A stretch of 64,000 nucleotides of DNA from Phocoena phocoena (GCF_963924675.1 NC_089223.1:7080881-7144880); one strand, 5' to 3'. Counted from the first letter of the stretch, positions 23,035 to 35,064 are shown. Notes: generated by a model not told the origin, from the sequence alone. Made by a program: numbers and translations.

Positions 23035-23905
23035 TATATTGATCTAAAAATACATGATTACTACACACCAATTAGCCTGGTGGAAAATACTGATAATATT
23101 AAATGCTGACAAGATTGTAGAGAAACTGGATCTCATATATTGCTGGTAGAAATGCAAAAGGGGGCAATTACTCTGGAAAACAGTTTTGCAGTTTCTTAGA
23201 AAATTAAACATAAACTTACCATACAACCTAGCAATTGCAGTCTTGGACATTTATCCTACAGAAATGAAAACTTACGTTCACACAAAAACCTGTACACAAA
23301 TTTTTTAGCAACTTTAATTTTAACAGTCCTAATTGGAAACACCCAAATGTCCTTCGAAAGGTAAATGGATAAAGAAACCGACGTAAATCTATCCCGTGGA
23401 ACACTACTCTGAAATACAAAGGAATGAATTATTGATACACACATCAACCTGGACAGATCTCAAGGCATTATGCTAAGAGAAAAAAGTCAATCTCAGAAGG
23501 TTGCCTACTATATGATCCCATGTATATCACATTCTTGAAACAGCAAAATGATAGCGATCAGGTCAGGAGAGAACAGATCAATGGTTGCTAGGGGTTCAGG
23601 AGAGATGGGGATAGAGGGAGGTTGTGACTACAAAGGGGTATCGCAGGGGAGTTTTGTGGTGATGGAATCTATACATGTGAACAAAATCTATGGAATCATA
23701 CAAAACAGTGGGTATATGTGAAATCTGTGTAAAGTCTGTACTCTAGTTAACAGTATTCCTGGTTTTGATAATGCACTATGGTTATACAAGATGTTACTTT
23801 GGGGGGAAGCTGGGTGAAGGGTTCACAGGACCTCTCTGTACTATTTTAGCAACTTCTTGTGAGTCTATAATTATTTCAAAATAAAAATTTAAAAAATAAG
23901 GATCA
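23035..23905 (+). repeat. Old LINE-1 (L1M-like) 3' end
   Basis: Plus-strand degraded ORF2 end (CATATATTGCTGGTAGAAATG, TGGATAAAGAAACC-like words). It continues into a 3'UTR with GGTTGCTAGGGGTTCAGG and a Q-rich-type TACTTTGGGGGGAAGCTGGG block, then AATAAAAATTTAAAAAATAA. Many stops; not coding. Confidence 0.82.
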
Positions 23906-23935
23906 CATTAACTCATCAACTATGACAATTCATTA

Positions 23936-23958
23936 TTTATTTATTTATTTTATTTTGT
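23936..23958. repeat. TTTA simple repeat
   Basis: About five TTTA units just after the old L1 tail. Confidence 0.8.
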
Positions 23959-24170
23959 GGGGAATAATGCAAGGAGGAGAGAACATGCTTTCATCAGAGC
24001 AGTTCTGCTTTTATCTGTTTATCCCTCTGGCAAGATTTCTTATGAAGAGAGAGTTTCTGGGATAAAGTTCAAAAACCACTTTTGAAAGGTTACAGAAATT
24101 TCTTGAGACAATAAAAATCAAATCATGTACAATAATTTCGTTTTTGCTCAAGAAAAGTAGGTGTGCTTTA

Positions 24171-24272
24171 CTTTTTAAATTATTTTCTTTTTTGGCTCCC
24201 CAACCGGGGATTGAACCTGTGCCCCCTGCAGTAGAAGCAGAGTCCTAACCACTGGACCACCAGGGAATTCCC
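24171..24272 (-). mobile_element. Short tRNA-derived SINE (CHR/Bov-tA type)
   Basis: About 100 bp, tRNA-like head only (minus strand start GGGAATTCCCTGGTGGTCCA). The TSD AGTAGGTGTGCTTTA, one mismatch, lies at 24156-24170 and 24273-24287. Confidence 0.9.
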
Positions 24273-24287
24273 AGTAGCTGTGCTTTA

Positions 24288-25350
24288 GAAGGCAATCTGA
24301 ATTATTATTTATGGTAATGAAGGGTTACAACTTCCAAGGGAAGTGATCGCAAATAGCCTAGTGTTTTAGACATGGTATCAGAATTGGTTTGTTATGAAAT
24401 TACAAATGCTGATGTTAACCATAGCTAATACACTGCTTGTTGCATTGCAGGGAAATGAAATTGTTGGTGGATTCTTCCTCGAAGTCATTTAAAACTAGCT
24501 GTTAGCTGGTAGAGCAGTGATTTTTCAGTCTGAGAAACAGTTATGCAAGACAAGGCAGCTGAAAAACTACTTAGCTTAACCTAACACAGGGTTTGTTGCC
24601 AATATAAACTGCATCGCTAAACATTCCAGAAATCTTTGTTCACTTCCATGAAATTTTGCTCCCACTCACATATTCTGGACAGCAGAGCAGTTTGAGGTGG
24701 TCATCAGCTGTCTCATGTAGACATGTTTCTCACAGCATCTGTGGAGGCAATGTTTTCCTGGTAGGACCTGACCAGGTGCGGTTTGGACCTTTCACCCTCC
24801 ATGCCCAACATATCTACCCAGAGCCCAATACGTCTTTTCTTCCGGTGACCGATGCCTGATTACTGCTGTGGTACTTGGGGCCTCTGAGTAATTGTAGAGT
24901 TGGCCTGTGGTTGTCTTCCAGGAAATGGCAAGTACCGCTTGCCCCAGTGTGTCCTGGCAGAATTCACTTGGGGACAACAGGAAACAATGCCATGTAAGGG
25001 CAACCGGCAGCAGCTGCTGCTTTTCTGTGGACAGCCGGAAGGTAGACCAGTGTGTCTCTTACACCATCTCTACGTCCCCTTCCTAAATCGATTGGACGTT
25101 TATCAGTGAGAGCTATGTGTGCATATACAGTGATCCTCAAAAGGACCTACATGAACTTTCACGCCAGAATTTGTATGCTTACTTTTGACCTTCTACTCAC
25201 AGTGACTCTGAGAATGTTTCTGCAGCTAACTTTTTCAGCAATATTGTCTTAGGGCCAAGTGTCACGGAAAGGTTTTCAAAGAGCTTCTCTGTTTTCATCA
25301 TTTATTTGAAAGAACAGTGGCTTTATTAACTTGTGGCCAAAAATGATTTT
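24288..25350. other. Single-copy DNA, unexplained
   Basis: About 1 kb without a repeat I recognise. Overlapping plus-strand frames at 24656-24859, 24900-25109 and 25052-25252 give no family resemblance. TTGTTGCATTGCAG at 24438-24451 looks like a splice acceptor by chance or design, but no coding exon follows it in an open frame. Confidence 0.4.
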
Positions 25351-25364
25351 AAAATATATAACTC

Positions 25365-25577
25365 GGGGCTTCCCTGGTGGCGCAGTGGTTGAGAGTCCGC
25401 CTGCCGATGCAGGGGACATAGATTCGTGCCCCGGTCCGGGAAGCTCCCACATGCCGCGGAGCGGCTGGGCCCGTGAGCCATGGCCGCTGAGCCTGCACGT
25501 CCGGAGCCTGTGCTCCGCAGCGGGAGAGGCCACAACAGTGAGAGGCCCGCGTACCGCAAAAACAAACAAGCAAACAA

Positions 25578-25580
<3 letters not shown>
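25365..25580 (+). mobile_element. tRNA-derived cetacean SINE (CHR-2-like)
   Basis: Plus-strand full-length copy starting GGGGCTTCCCTGGTGGCGCA, A box and B box (GATTCGTGCC here, the first G of GGTTCG altered). The tail is AAAAACAAACAAGCAAACA. The TSD is probably ATATATAACTC, with its 3' copy merged into the AT run that follows. Confidence 0.93.

Positions 25581-25616
<36 letters not shown>
25581..25616. repeat. (AT)n microsatellite
   Basis: Eighteen AT units directly after the SINE tail, probably expanded from the AT-rich target site. Likely variable in length between individuals. Confidence 0.95.
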
Positions 25617-25619
<3 letters not shown>

Positions 25620-26411
25620 AATTCCCAGAATTAAATTTATCAGCTGAAGAAATCCAACTCTTCTCTGAGCTGTTAAATTTAGATATATAACGTGAAATTG
25701 GAGCAGAAGAACAGGAAGCGTATGTTGTTTGATGGGGGAGGTGCTACTCAGGCAGGTTCTTCTCAGGTGTCCTCACCATCTATCGCTCTTGGCTTCTGGT
25801 CCCACTTTCCTACCACAAGAGGAATTTAATAGGGTGTTGCAATGAGAAGGTAAGCCATAGCAGGAAAAGCCTTGGAATGCCCTGGAGTATTATGTGACTA
25901 TTAAAAGTAATAAGTTAGAGCTACTCCAAATGATTTCCAGCAATTTCCACAATTTATTATCGAGTGAGGTAAACGAGATGGGATATGGAGCCTCAGCGAT
26001 GGTCTCTCTTGCGTGCAGGTTGCGCATTTGCCAGGGGCAGTAGCTAAATCACCTTAGTGAATGGGACTCTATGCCGGTCGTATGCATCGCCTTCCTCCCT
26101 GACACAAAGCTACTTCACTCGCTTGCCCATTGTGCTGCCAGTGGATGGTGGTGCCAGGGAATGACTAGTGTCACAGCTGGCCAGGGACTGGCTCAGTCAT
26201 TTTGTCTACCTGGCTGTTCAGAGCCCCTTCCATGTTGGTGCTCTTGGGTGGGTGTTGTGAGTTGTAAAACTCTTCATAATTCATGGTTGTTCTCGCATGT
26301 CCAGTGATATGCCTGCTTCCTGGCCTTTCTTTTTCCTGATCGTTTAGTCTTTCTCCTTTTAGAACTTGTAGTGGATTTAACAGTTTCTCTTGGAAATTCA
26401 TGTCTGCCTAG
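25617..26411. other. Single-copy DNA, no feature assigned
   Basis: No gene found. 25990-26400 is moderately GC-rich and might belong to an old LTR upstream of the MLT1-like sequence at 26412, but I cannot show it. Confidence 0.4.
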
Positions 26412-26805
26412 AGCCTCCGAATGTGACCTTATTTGGAAATAGTATGTTTGTAGATGTAACTGGTTAAAAATCTTGAGATGACATCAAGGTGGGCCCTAAG
26501 TCCAGTGACTGTTCTCTTGTAAGGAGAGGACACTGAGAGATGCAAGGAGAAGGCAGCGAGGTCACGATACAGGCAGGGATTGAAGTGATAAGTCTAAAGC
26601 CACAGAATGCTAAGCATTGCCGGCAATCACCGGAAGCTGGGAGAGAGGCTTGGGATGGTTTCTTCTGCAGAGCCTCCAAAAGAACCAACCCTCCTGGTAC
26701 CTTGATTTCAGGCTTCTGGCCACCTTGAACTATGAAGGACTGTTTTTAAAAGGGCACCCAATTTGTGGCAGTTCGTATGGCAGCTCTAGGAAATTAGCAT
26801 AGTCC
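26412..26805 (+). repeat. MLT1-type LTR (ERVL-MaLR)
   Basis: Sense orientation: CGAATGTGACCTTATTTGGA, GGTGGGCCCTAAGTCCAGTG, CTTGTAAGGAGAGGACACTG, CCACCTTGAACTATGAAGGA and the end GGCAGTTCGTATGGCAGCTC. The first ~40 bases of the LTR are poorly preserved. Confidence 0.72.
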
Positions 26806-26999
26806 CTAACCAGCGGACCAAGCATTTGCCACTGACCATGAGTCCATGTATATTCTAACCTTGGGTGGCTTCTTTCTTCACTCGAAGTGGATGGTCAGGT
26901 ACACGGCCTGAAGCACTACCCGCTTGGGGGGGACTTCCCTTATCATTATCTTTCAAGGCTACCCCTTGAACATTTATGATAGCAGATCTCGCTCATAAA

Positions 27000-27870
27000 A
27001 TAAATTCGACATATGAAACTAAAATGTTCTATATATTGAAAGATATCTTTAAGAAAGTGAAAAAACTAAATGGAGGCAAAATATTTGCAACACCTTCGCA
27101 AAGAATTGATAGTAAGAATATTTAAGGAGCATTTACAACCTACTAAGAACACAGTGAGATACAATTTTAAACCCAATCCATTAGTAAATTGAATATGTCT
27201 AATATCATCAAATATTGGCGAGAATTGTGGATTAATAGACTAGCTTATACTTTGCTGGTGGGAGTATAAATTGGTTCAACTACTTTGGAAAGTAATTTGG
27301 CATTATCTTTTAAAGTTAGAGGTTCATATACTCTATGATGAAGAATTTTACTCTTGGATATATACTCAAAAGAAATTCTTCCACATACATTAGGAGACAT
27401 ACACAAGAGTGTTCATGGAAGCATTCGTGTTTGAAACAGCAAAAACTTACGGAAAATCCACACACCCAGTAATAGGAGAACTGATAAATGGTGGTATATT
27501 CAGACAATGAAATATTTTACTACAAAGAAAAATGAAAGTAAATGTATCCTAGAAATATAATTTGAGTAAAAAGTAAGCCCTCAGCATTAGATATAACCAT
27601 ATACCCCGTCATTTTTTTTTAAAAGGTTACAAATGACTAAAACTACCCAATGTACCTTAAAGAAATATTTATATTGTGTTAAAACTATCATTCTAAAAAG
27701 CTAAGGGAATAATAGAAGTGGCCGGATAGTGACTTCCAGTGGAGAGAGGCGGGGTGCAAGAGAGGGAGGAGAACTTAGGTATACGTTAGAAATGATGAAT
27801 GTTTTCATTTCCATGCCGGGTGGTACATATACAGGTATTTATTGTTTAACAAGAAAATATGAAAGTATAA
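27000..27870 (+). repeat. Old LINE-1 (L1M-like) ORF2 end and 3'UTR
   Basis: Degraded ORF2 words ATATCATCAAATATTGGCGA, TGCTGGTGGGAGTATAAATT and AGTAATTTGGCATTATC, then a 3'UTR with CCAGTGGAGAGAGGCGGG. Many stop codons. Confidence 0.75.
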
Positions 27871-27879
27871 ATAAAGGCC

Positions 27880-28260
27880 ATGCCTAGACCAAGGTTACAC
27901 TGTGTCATGGACCAAGGATTATGATTAATCAAGTTTTAGACACATAGTGTTGGAAACACAACAGTTGGACTTCTATTGTGCAGAAATGTTCCTGGTTGTA
28001 TCAGGATTGAGAGAAAGAAAAGCCCTGCACCTGGGACAGGAGGAGAGACAAATGGTGTCTGAAAGAGAAGGGGAAAGAAGCCCCAAGAAAGTCACAAACA
28101 TGGCCCGAAGAGAAAGGTTTGTGAGAAATTCCCTGGGGGGATGGTCCAGGAGCTTGGAAAACAGAGATGTTAAGGGGTCCATTTTAAGTTGTTTCCTGTT
28201 CTGAGCTCTGGTGTAAGTAACCTCCATTAACTGAAGTCCACAATAAAGGTCTGTTACACA
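27880..28260. other. Single-copy DNA, no feature seen
   Basis: No repeat is recognised. The two opposing open frames here do not resemble a protein family. Confidence 0.45.
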
Positions 28261-28299
28261 GGTAAAATAAATGATAATAATAAACATCTTCATCCATGA

Positions 28300-28590
28300 C
28301 TCAGTTATTACACACACGTTCATTGAGTTCCTACTGCATGGGTTATGGCACTAGGGATATAGCAGCAAACCAAGCAGGCCAAGTGTCTGTCCTCATGAAG
28401 TCACTATATAATTTTTCAGCTGATGATAAATGCTAGGGCAAAAATGAAGTAAAGGAGAGGGAGAGCCAGACATCGGGTGATTTGTATCAGTGTTTGAGGT
28501 GAATGAGGAGAAAGCAAGTGCAGGATGGCTACAGTGGGGTGAGAACACAGGAAGGGAGACAGTGAGTGGGGATTCAGAATTCGGCAGAAG
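28300..28590 (-). repeat. L2-like fragment
   Basis: TTCATTGAGTTCCTACTGCA followed by GGCACTAGGGATATAGCAGC and TGTCTGTCCTCATGAAGTCA is the antisense of an L2-type tail region. Confidence 0.6.
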
Positions 28591-29034
28591 CAGGAATTTG
28601 TGGTGACAGGCATCTAGGAGAGCACAAGTTCCCTTTACAGCAAATCATAGGAACATCAGAGAAGCCTCTGTTTTTCCCATCATATGCAGAATGTGGTTTG
28701 CATTGCTTAGTTTGTAACTTAAGGGAAAAGTTAATTCCAAAAGTTGGAGAATTTCAGGCTACTGCCATTATACTTCCAACATTTCAACTATTAAGTTGTT
28801 TACCCTCTTTTGTATGAGTGGTTCTTTACCTATAGGAAGTGTAGCGAGGATGGATATTTGTACTTAGAAAACTTTTCCAAGTAATCCTGCCTCCCAACAT
28901 CTCACTCCCCCAATCCCACCTCCCTCCGTTGGTGAACATTTCTTATATACAACAGTGATTCCTAATTTGGTTATCCTAGGGTATTTCAAGTAATCTCAGG
29001 TTACAACATTTTAACAAAGTAATAAGTAAAATTA
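28591..29034. other. Single-copy DNA, no feature seen
   Basis: No gene or recognisable repeat. Confidence 0.45.
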
Positions 29035-29045
29035 CTGATAACATT

Positions 29046-29454
29046 TTTTAAAATTTATTATTTATTTTATTTTTGGCCGCATCGGGTCTCAGCTGCGGCA
29101 AGCGGGATCTTTGTTGAGGCACGTGGGCTCTTTCGTTGCAGCACGCAGGCTCTTCATCATGGTGCTCAGGCTTCTCTCTATTTGTGGCATGCAGGTTTTC
29201 TCTTCTCTAGTTGCGTCACGCAGGCTCCAGAGCGTGTGGACTCTGTAGTTTACGGCACGCAGGCTCCAGGGCGTGTGGACTCTGTAGTTTACGGCACGCA
29301 GGCTCTCTAGTTGAGGCGCGTGAACTCAGTAGTTGTGGCGCGCGGGCTTAGTTGCCCCACGGCATGTGGGATCTTAGTTCCCTGACCAGGGATCGAACCT
29401 GCGTCCCTTGCATTGGAAGGAGGATTCTTTACCACCGGCCCACCAGGGAAGTCC
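29046..29454 (-). mobile_element. Long tRNA-derived SINE (CHR-1-like) with internal duplication
   Basis: Minus-strand copy, longer than the others at about 410 bp. A segment of about 46 bp (GCAGGCTCCAGAGCGTGTGG plus the following CTCTGTAGTTTACGGCAC) occurs twice in tandem at about 29219-29310, which explains the extra length. The TSD CTGATAACAT lies at 29035-29044 and 29455-29464. Confidence 0.93.
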
Positions 29455-29699
29455 CTGATAACATATTTAATTAAAAAAAAACCTAGCAGAGCACTTGTTT
29501 AAAAATAGTAGTATTCTTAAGTGAAATGCCAGGATCCTCAGTGCCTCAATTTGAGAATCGTTGTGTCATTTTTTTGATACTCTTTAATAATGGCCCCCTC
29601 TTCCCTGGCGTTGTTTATTTCCAATGTATTGAAACTGGGCAAAACAGTTAGATGAATGTTGAATTAGCATAAAAGTCTCTTTTTTGGTCTTTCTATGTG

Positions 29700-29910
29700 T
29701 GTGTTTAAAATAACTTATTAAATGCTTACTACATGCCAGGAACTATTTTAAGCTCTCCGTATGTATCATTTCATTGAGTTCACAATATCCCCATGAGTTA
29801 TATTCATTACTACCCCTACTTACAAGTGGGAAACCAAGGCACAGGTTTATGCAGCCAATAAGTACAGTGCTGGATTGTCACCAAGGCAGCCTGACTCTTG
29901 AGCCTGTGGC
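29700..29910 (-). repeat. MIR SINE
   Basis: AAATGCTTACTACATGCCAG, ATCCCCATGAGTTATATTC-like words and GTGGGAAACCAAGGCACAGG followed by CAAGGCAGCCTGACTC are MIR in antisense. Confidence 0.82.
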
Positions 29911-30718
29911 TTTAATTCATTTCCAGTACTGTCTTCAGTAAATACCAGTGCAATTAATAGAACCATGTTCTAACGTCACCCGACAGTAATGAAACTAGAG
30001 CACACAAAATACTCCTTCTCACAGAAAGCGCAGAAGTTCTTATCGACCCGTCATTTTAAAGTTTCTTGTTAAAATTCTTCCAAAAACTTGCTACCTTGAA
30101 TTTTCAAGGTTTTCCAAGTTCATGGTTATCAGCTCATGAATGCCGGAAGAGAAGATGACTCATTGCTGCCTAAGCTAAAGGGCAGCAGGTTCTTAGTGAA
30201 AACGGTCCAGGGTGAGTTGATGACTAATTCTAAATGCCACATAGAATATGTCCTTTTATTTTTAGGGGCTCCAGGAAACAAAGACATCCAGGTATAAGCA
30301 GAGTACAAACATCAGTGGGCTTTGCCAGACAGCATAACTTAAGCATTTTATTTTGAGTAGAAAGAACTCGGTCTTTGTGCCCTACAAATGTCACACTGTT
30401 TGCTTTCATACCATGTTCTTTCGTCTGCGGTTATTACTTCCTTCTCAAGTACACAGATAGAAACTTCTACTTGTATGGAAAGAGACTTTTCCAAACTCCT
30501 ATTTCCTTTCCCTACCACTTTCCATAGTAAAACAATAATTTTTTTTTTAATCTCAAGTTTCCTTTCCTCTTTCTACAGCTATTTTAGTATTTCCAGGATT
30601 TGAACACACACACACACACATCACAATCACCATCTCTTGAAAAAAAGTTTTGGGAGCTCATAATTTCTCTATTCTGAATTTTTTCCCTCAAATCCTGTAA
30701 TAAAATTATCCTTAAGAT
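29911..30718. other. Single-copy DNA with a short (CA)n
   Basis: No gene seen. A CA run of about ten units lies at 30605-30622. Confidence 0.5.
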
Positions 30719-30728
30719 ATAAGCAAGA

Positions 30729-31514
30729 ACTGTTGGTGGGGATGTAAATTGATACAGCCACTATGGAGAACAGTATGGAGGTTCCTTTAAAAACTACAAA
30801 TAACGTTACCATACGACCCAGCAATCCCACTACTGGACATATGCCCTAAGAAAACCATAATTCAAAAAGAGTCATGTACCACAATGTTCATTGCAGCTCT
30901 ATTTACAATAGCCAGGACATGGAAGCAACCTAAGTGTCCATCAACAGATGAATGGATAAAGAAGATGTGGCACATATATACAATGGAATATTACTCAGTC
31001 ATAAAAAGAAACGAAATTGAGTTAGTTGTAGTGAGGTGGATGGACCTAGAGTCTGTCATACAGAGTGAAGTAAGTCAGAAAGAGAAAAACAAATACCGTA
31101 AGCTAACACATATATATGGAATCTAAAAAAAAAATGGTTCTGACGAACCTAGGGGCAGGACAGGAATAAAGATGCAGACGTAGAGAATGGACTTGAGGTC
31201 ACGGGGAGGGGAAAGAGTAAGCTGGGACGAAGTGAGAGAGTGGCATGGACATATATACACTACCAAATGTGAAATAGATAGCTAGTGGGAAGCAGCTGCA
31301 TAGCACAGGGAGATCAGCTCGGTGCTTTGTGACCACCTAGAGGGGTGGGATAGGGAGGGTGGGATAGGGAGGGTGGGAGGGAGATGCAAGAGGGAGGGGA
31401 CATGGGGATGTATGTGTATGTATAGCTGATTCACTTTGTTATAAAGCAGAAACTAACACACCATTGTAAAGCAATTATACTCCAATAAAGATGTTAAATA
31501 AATAAATAAAAATA
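30729..31514 (+). mobile_element. 5'-truncated young LINE-1
   Basis: Plus strand, the last ~130 codons of ORF2 and the whole 3'UTR. The C-terminal frame at 30884-31126 ends KLTHIYGI then stop, the intact L1 ORF2 end. The 3'UTR includes a G-rich tract near 31340-31400, an AATAAA signal near 31485 and a TAAA-rich tail. A short TSD (AAGCAAG) brackets it at 30721-30727 and 31515-31521. Confidence 0.92.
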
Positions 31515-31521
31515 AAGCAAG

Positions 31522-32005
31522 GATCCCCCTTACATGCTAACTCTTCAAACTCCACTTATGACCAATCTGCCCTCAATTACATCTCTATCCTTTCATCATC
31601 TTCCTATGTCTTCCCTGGCCTGGATTCTGTCTAAATTAAGGCAACAGGCCATGAGATGTTGAGTGTGTCCATCAGCATTTTATTGTTGTTAGGAAACTGA
31701 ACTGGATCTACCTTTCCCGCGTTGGCTTAAAAACAAGATGCATTTGTATTGAACCAACACTTTCCAGGTATAATTTTTTTCTGCAACATATTTTCATTAA
31801 ACTACACATTTTCGCGTTTTAAAAAAAAAGGTATAAGCAAGATAAGCTGTTTACGATGAGTTAAACACATAGATGCTGTGAAACCTGTAATGACCACAGC
31901 ATTAAGAATTGCGTCCCATGGGTAGATATTGTAGCTATTGAAACAAAACTAAAGTGACGGAAACCACTAAACTTGTGGTGCAGGCTGACCTATTCCGTCC
32001 TATTA
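31522..32005. other. Single-copy DNA, no feature seen
   Basis: No gene or recognisable repeat. Confidence 0.45.
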
Positions 32006-32023
32006 AAACAATGCTGATTGGGA

Positions 32024-32566
32024 CTTGTGGTTGCCAAGGGGGAGGGAGAGTGGGGGAGGGATGGAGTGGGAAATTGGGGTGGGCAGATGCAAACTCTATA
32101 TGTAGAATGTATAAACAACAAGGTCCTACTGTGTAGCACAGGGGACGATATTCAATATCCGGTGATAAACCATAATGGAAAAGAATATGAAAAAGAATGT
32201 GCACATATGTGTAACTGAATCACTTTGCTGTACAGCAGAGTTTTTTTTTAACATCTTTATTGGAGTATAATTGCTTTACAGTGGTGTGTTAGTTTCTGCT
32301 TTATAACAAAGTGAATCAGGTATACATATACATATGTTCCCATATCTCTTCCCTCTTGCATCTCCCTCCCTCCCACCCTCCCTATCCCACCCCTCCAGGC
32401 CATCACAAAGCACCGAGCTGATCTCCCTGTGCTATGCGGCTGCTTCCAACTAGCTATCTACCTTACATTTGATAGTGTATATATGTCCATGCCTCTCTCT
32501 CGCTGTACAGAAGAAAATAACACAACATTGTAAATCAACTATACTTCAATAAAACAAAACAGTATA
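32024..32566 (+). mobile_element. L1 3'UTR fragment (older subfamily)
   Basis: GTGGTTGCCAAGGGGGAGGG, AACAACAAGGTCCTACTGTG, TGAATCACTTTGCTGTACAG and AACATTGTAAATCAACTATA with CAATAAA are an older L1 3'UTR than the young copies elsewhere. A young L1 tail is nested at 32241-32501. Its left end abuts the left copy of an 18-bp TSD (32006-32023) whose other copy is at 34336-34353. Confidence 0.85.
32241..32501 (-). mobile_element. Short young L1 3'-end insertion, nested in an older L1
   Basis: About 260 bp of young L1 3'UTR and tail on the minus strand. The TSD GCTGTACAGCAGAG (one mismatch) lies at 32227-32240 and 32502-32515, both copies belonging to the older L1 3'UTR. Confidence 0.93.
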
Positions 32567-32579
32567 ATGTTGGAAAATA

Positions 32580-34335
32580 AGCCATTTCCCATTTTTTACA
32601 GAACTAGAACAAAATATCTTAAAATTTGTATGGAGACACAAAAGGCCCCAAATAGCCAAAGCAATCTTGAGAGAAAAAAACAGAGCTGGAGGAATCAGAT
32701 GCCCAGACTTCAGACTATACTACAAAGCTACAGTGGGCTTCCCTGGTAGTGCAGTGGTTGAGAGGTCCGCCTGCCGATGCAGAGGACACGGGTTCGTGCC
32801 CCGGTCCGGGAAGATCCCACATGCCGTGGAGCGGCTAGGCCCGTGAGCCATGGCCGCTGAGCCTGCGTGTCCAGAGCCTGTGCTCCGCAACGGGAGAGGC
32901 CACAACAGTGAGAGGCCTGTGTACCGCAAAAAAAAAAAAAAAAAAAAAGCTACAGTAATCAGGACAGTATGGTACTGGCACAAAAACAGAAATATAGATC
33001 AATGGAACAGGATAGAAAGTCCAGAGATAAACCCATGCACCTATGGTCAACTAATCTATGACAAAAGAGGCAAGGATATACAATGGAGAAAAGATAGTCT
33101 CTTCCATTAGTGGTGCTGGGAAAACTGGACAGCCACATGTAAAAGAATGAAATTAGAACACACCCTAACACCATACACAAAAATAAACTCAAAATGGATT
33201 AAAGACCTAAATGTAAGGCCAGACACTATAAAACTCTAGAGGAAAACATAAGAAGAACGCTCTCTGATGTAAATCACAGCAATATCCTTTTTGACCCACC
33301 TCCTAGAGTAATGGAAAAAAAAAATAAACAAATGGAACCTAATGAAACTTAAAAGCTCTTGCACAGCAAAGGAAACTATAAGTAATACAAAAAGACAACA
33401 CTCAGAATGGGAGAAAATATTTGCAAACGAATCAACAGGCAAAGGATTAATCTCCAAAATATATAAACAACTCATGTAGCTCAATATCAAAAAAACAAAC
33501 AACCCAATTCAAAAATGGGGAGAAAACCTAAGTAGACATTTCTCCAAAGAAGACATACAGATGGCCAAGAGGCACATGAAAAGATGCTCAACACCACTAA
33601 TTATTAGAGAAATGCAAATGAAAACTACAATGAGGTATCACCTCACACCGGTTAGAATGGGCATCATCAGAAAAATCTACAAATAACAAATGCTGGAGAG
33701 GGTGTGGAGAAAAGGGAACCCTCTTGCACTGTTGGTGGGAATGTAAATTGATACAGCCGCTATGGAGAACAGTATAAAAATAGAATTACCATATGACCAG
33801 CAATCCCACTACTGGGCATATACCCGGAGAAAACCATAATTCAAAAAGACACATGCACCTCAATGTTCATTGCAGCACTATTTACACCAGCCAGGTCACA
33901 GAAGCAACCTAAAAGCCCAAGACAGATGAATGGATAAAGAAGATGTGGTACATATATACAATGGAATATTACTCAGCCATAAAAAGGAACGAAATTGGGT
34001 CATTTGCAGAGATGTGGATGGACCTAGAGACTGTCATACAGATTGAAGTAAGTCAGAAAGAGAAAAACAAATATCATATATTAACACATATATGTGGAAC
34101 CTAGAAAAATGGTACAGATGAACCAGTTTGCAAGGCAGAAATAGAGACACAGATGTAGAGAACAAACGTATGGATACCAAGCTGGGAAAGCAGGGTCGGG
34201 GTGGTTAAAAAAAAAAAGAAAAGGAAAAGAAACCATTTTCCATATGTTGAGAACATTCTGAAGAAACACTCTAAATTAATCCAATCAATCATGCTGAAAT
34301 AAAGCTGTTAGAAAATGTTGAGAAAAAACAAAACA
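32580..34335 (+). mobile_element. LINE-1 ORF2 part with SINE and unusual 3' end
   Basis: From about 32597 the plus strand reads ORF2 (ACAGAACTAGAACAAAATAT, then GCTGGAGGAATCAGATGCCC) through the C-terminus near 34090, with frameshifts. The normal L1 3'UTR is almost absent: an A/G-rich run at 34208-34236 is followed by about 85 bp that do not look like L1. These hold an AATAAA at 34299-34304 and end in AAAAAACAAAACAAAAC. The right end abuts the 18-bp repeat copy at 34336-34353. Confidence 0.8.
32735..32945 (+). mobile_element. tRNA-derived cetacean SINE (CHR-2-like), nested in L1
   Basis: Full-length copy with A box, B box (GGTTCGTGCC) and an A tail. The TSD AAAGCTACAGT is exact at 32724-32734 and 32946-32956, both inside L1 ORF2 sequence. 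Confidence 0.96.
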
Positions 34336-34353
34336 AAACGATGCTGATTGGGA

Positions 34354-35064
34354 TCCACTCGATTGATTTCACAACCCATAATCAGTGATGGCTCACCCTT
34401 TGTAAAGCAAGTACCAAATGTGGCACCCCTGGCATCACAGAAAAGTGGCTTTCAACGTGGGCTGAACTACCTCTGGAACTTTTCAAAAGTACAAATTGTC
34501 AGGGTCTCACATAGGACCAAGTAAATTAGAACACTCAGGGAGTAGTGAGGGAAGTTTCTGAAGCTTTTCACTTGACAGGTTTAGGAGGCAGCTGGTTAGG
34601 GAGAGTGACAAGAACGGGTTCATTTGTTACTGAGAAGTGAGATAAGTGAAGTGAGGGGTGGATTCAGGTTTTGTGGAGACTGAAGCTTGTACAAGTTAGA
34701 GTACTTTTTAAGAAAAATAATATAAAATTAGGTAAGAAAATAACTTTTCTTGTAGAATGAGAAAATTAAGCACAACAAATAACACATTTTTAAAAGCCGG
34801 CAAATCTCACAAATATGGAAAAACTCATAAAAATATTTTTATTAACTGCCTTGTGTGGCTCTTTAATACTTTCTATTTTATGTTTATTACATTCCTACTC
34901 TTTGATGTATGTTTAGAGAGAATAGAATGACTAATTGGTCTTTGCTTTAGCATAGTCAATTGACATTTATTTTTTATTGATGATTGTTGAGAAAAGTTTC
35001 TTCCAGCTTCACAACTTATTATTGGAAATGTCACATGAAAATTTCAGATTGCAGAAAATTTCAG
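34354..35064. other. Single-copy DNA, no feature seen
   Basis: The part 34700-35000 is strongly AT-rich. No gene or recognisable repeat. Confidence 0.45.
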
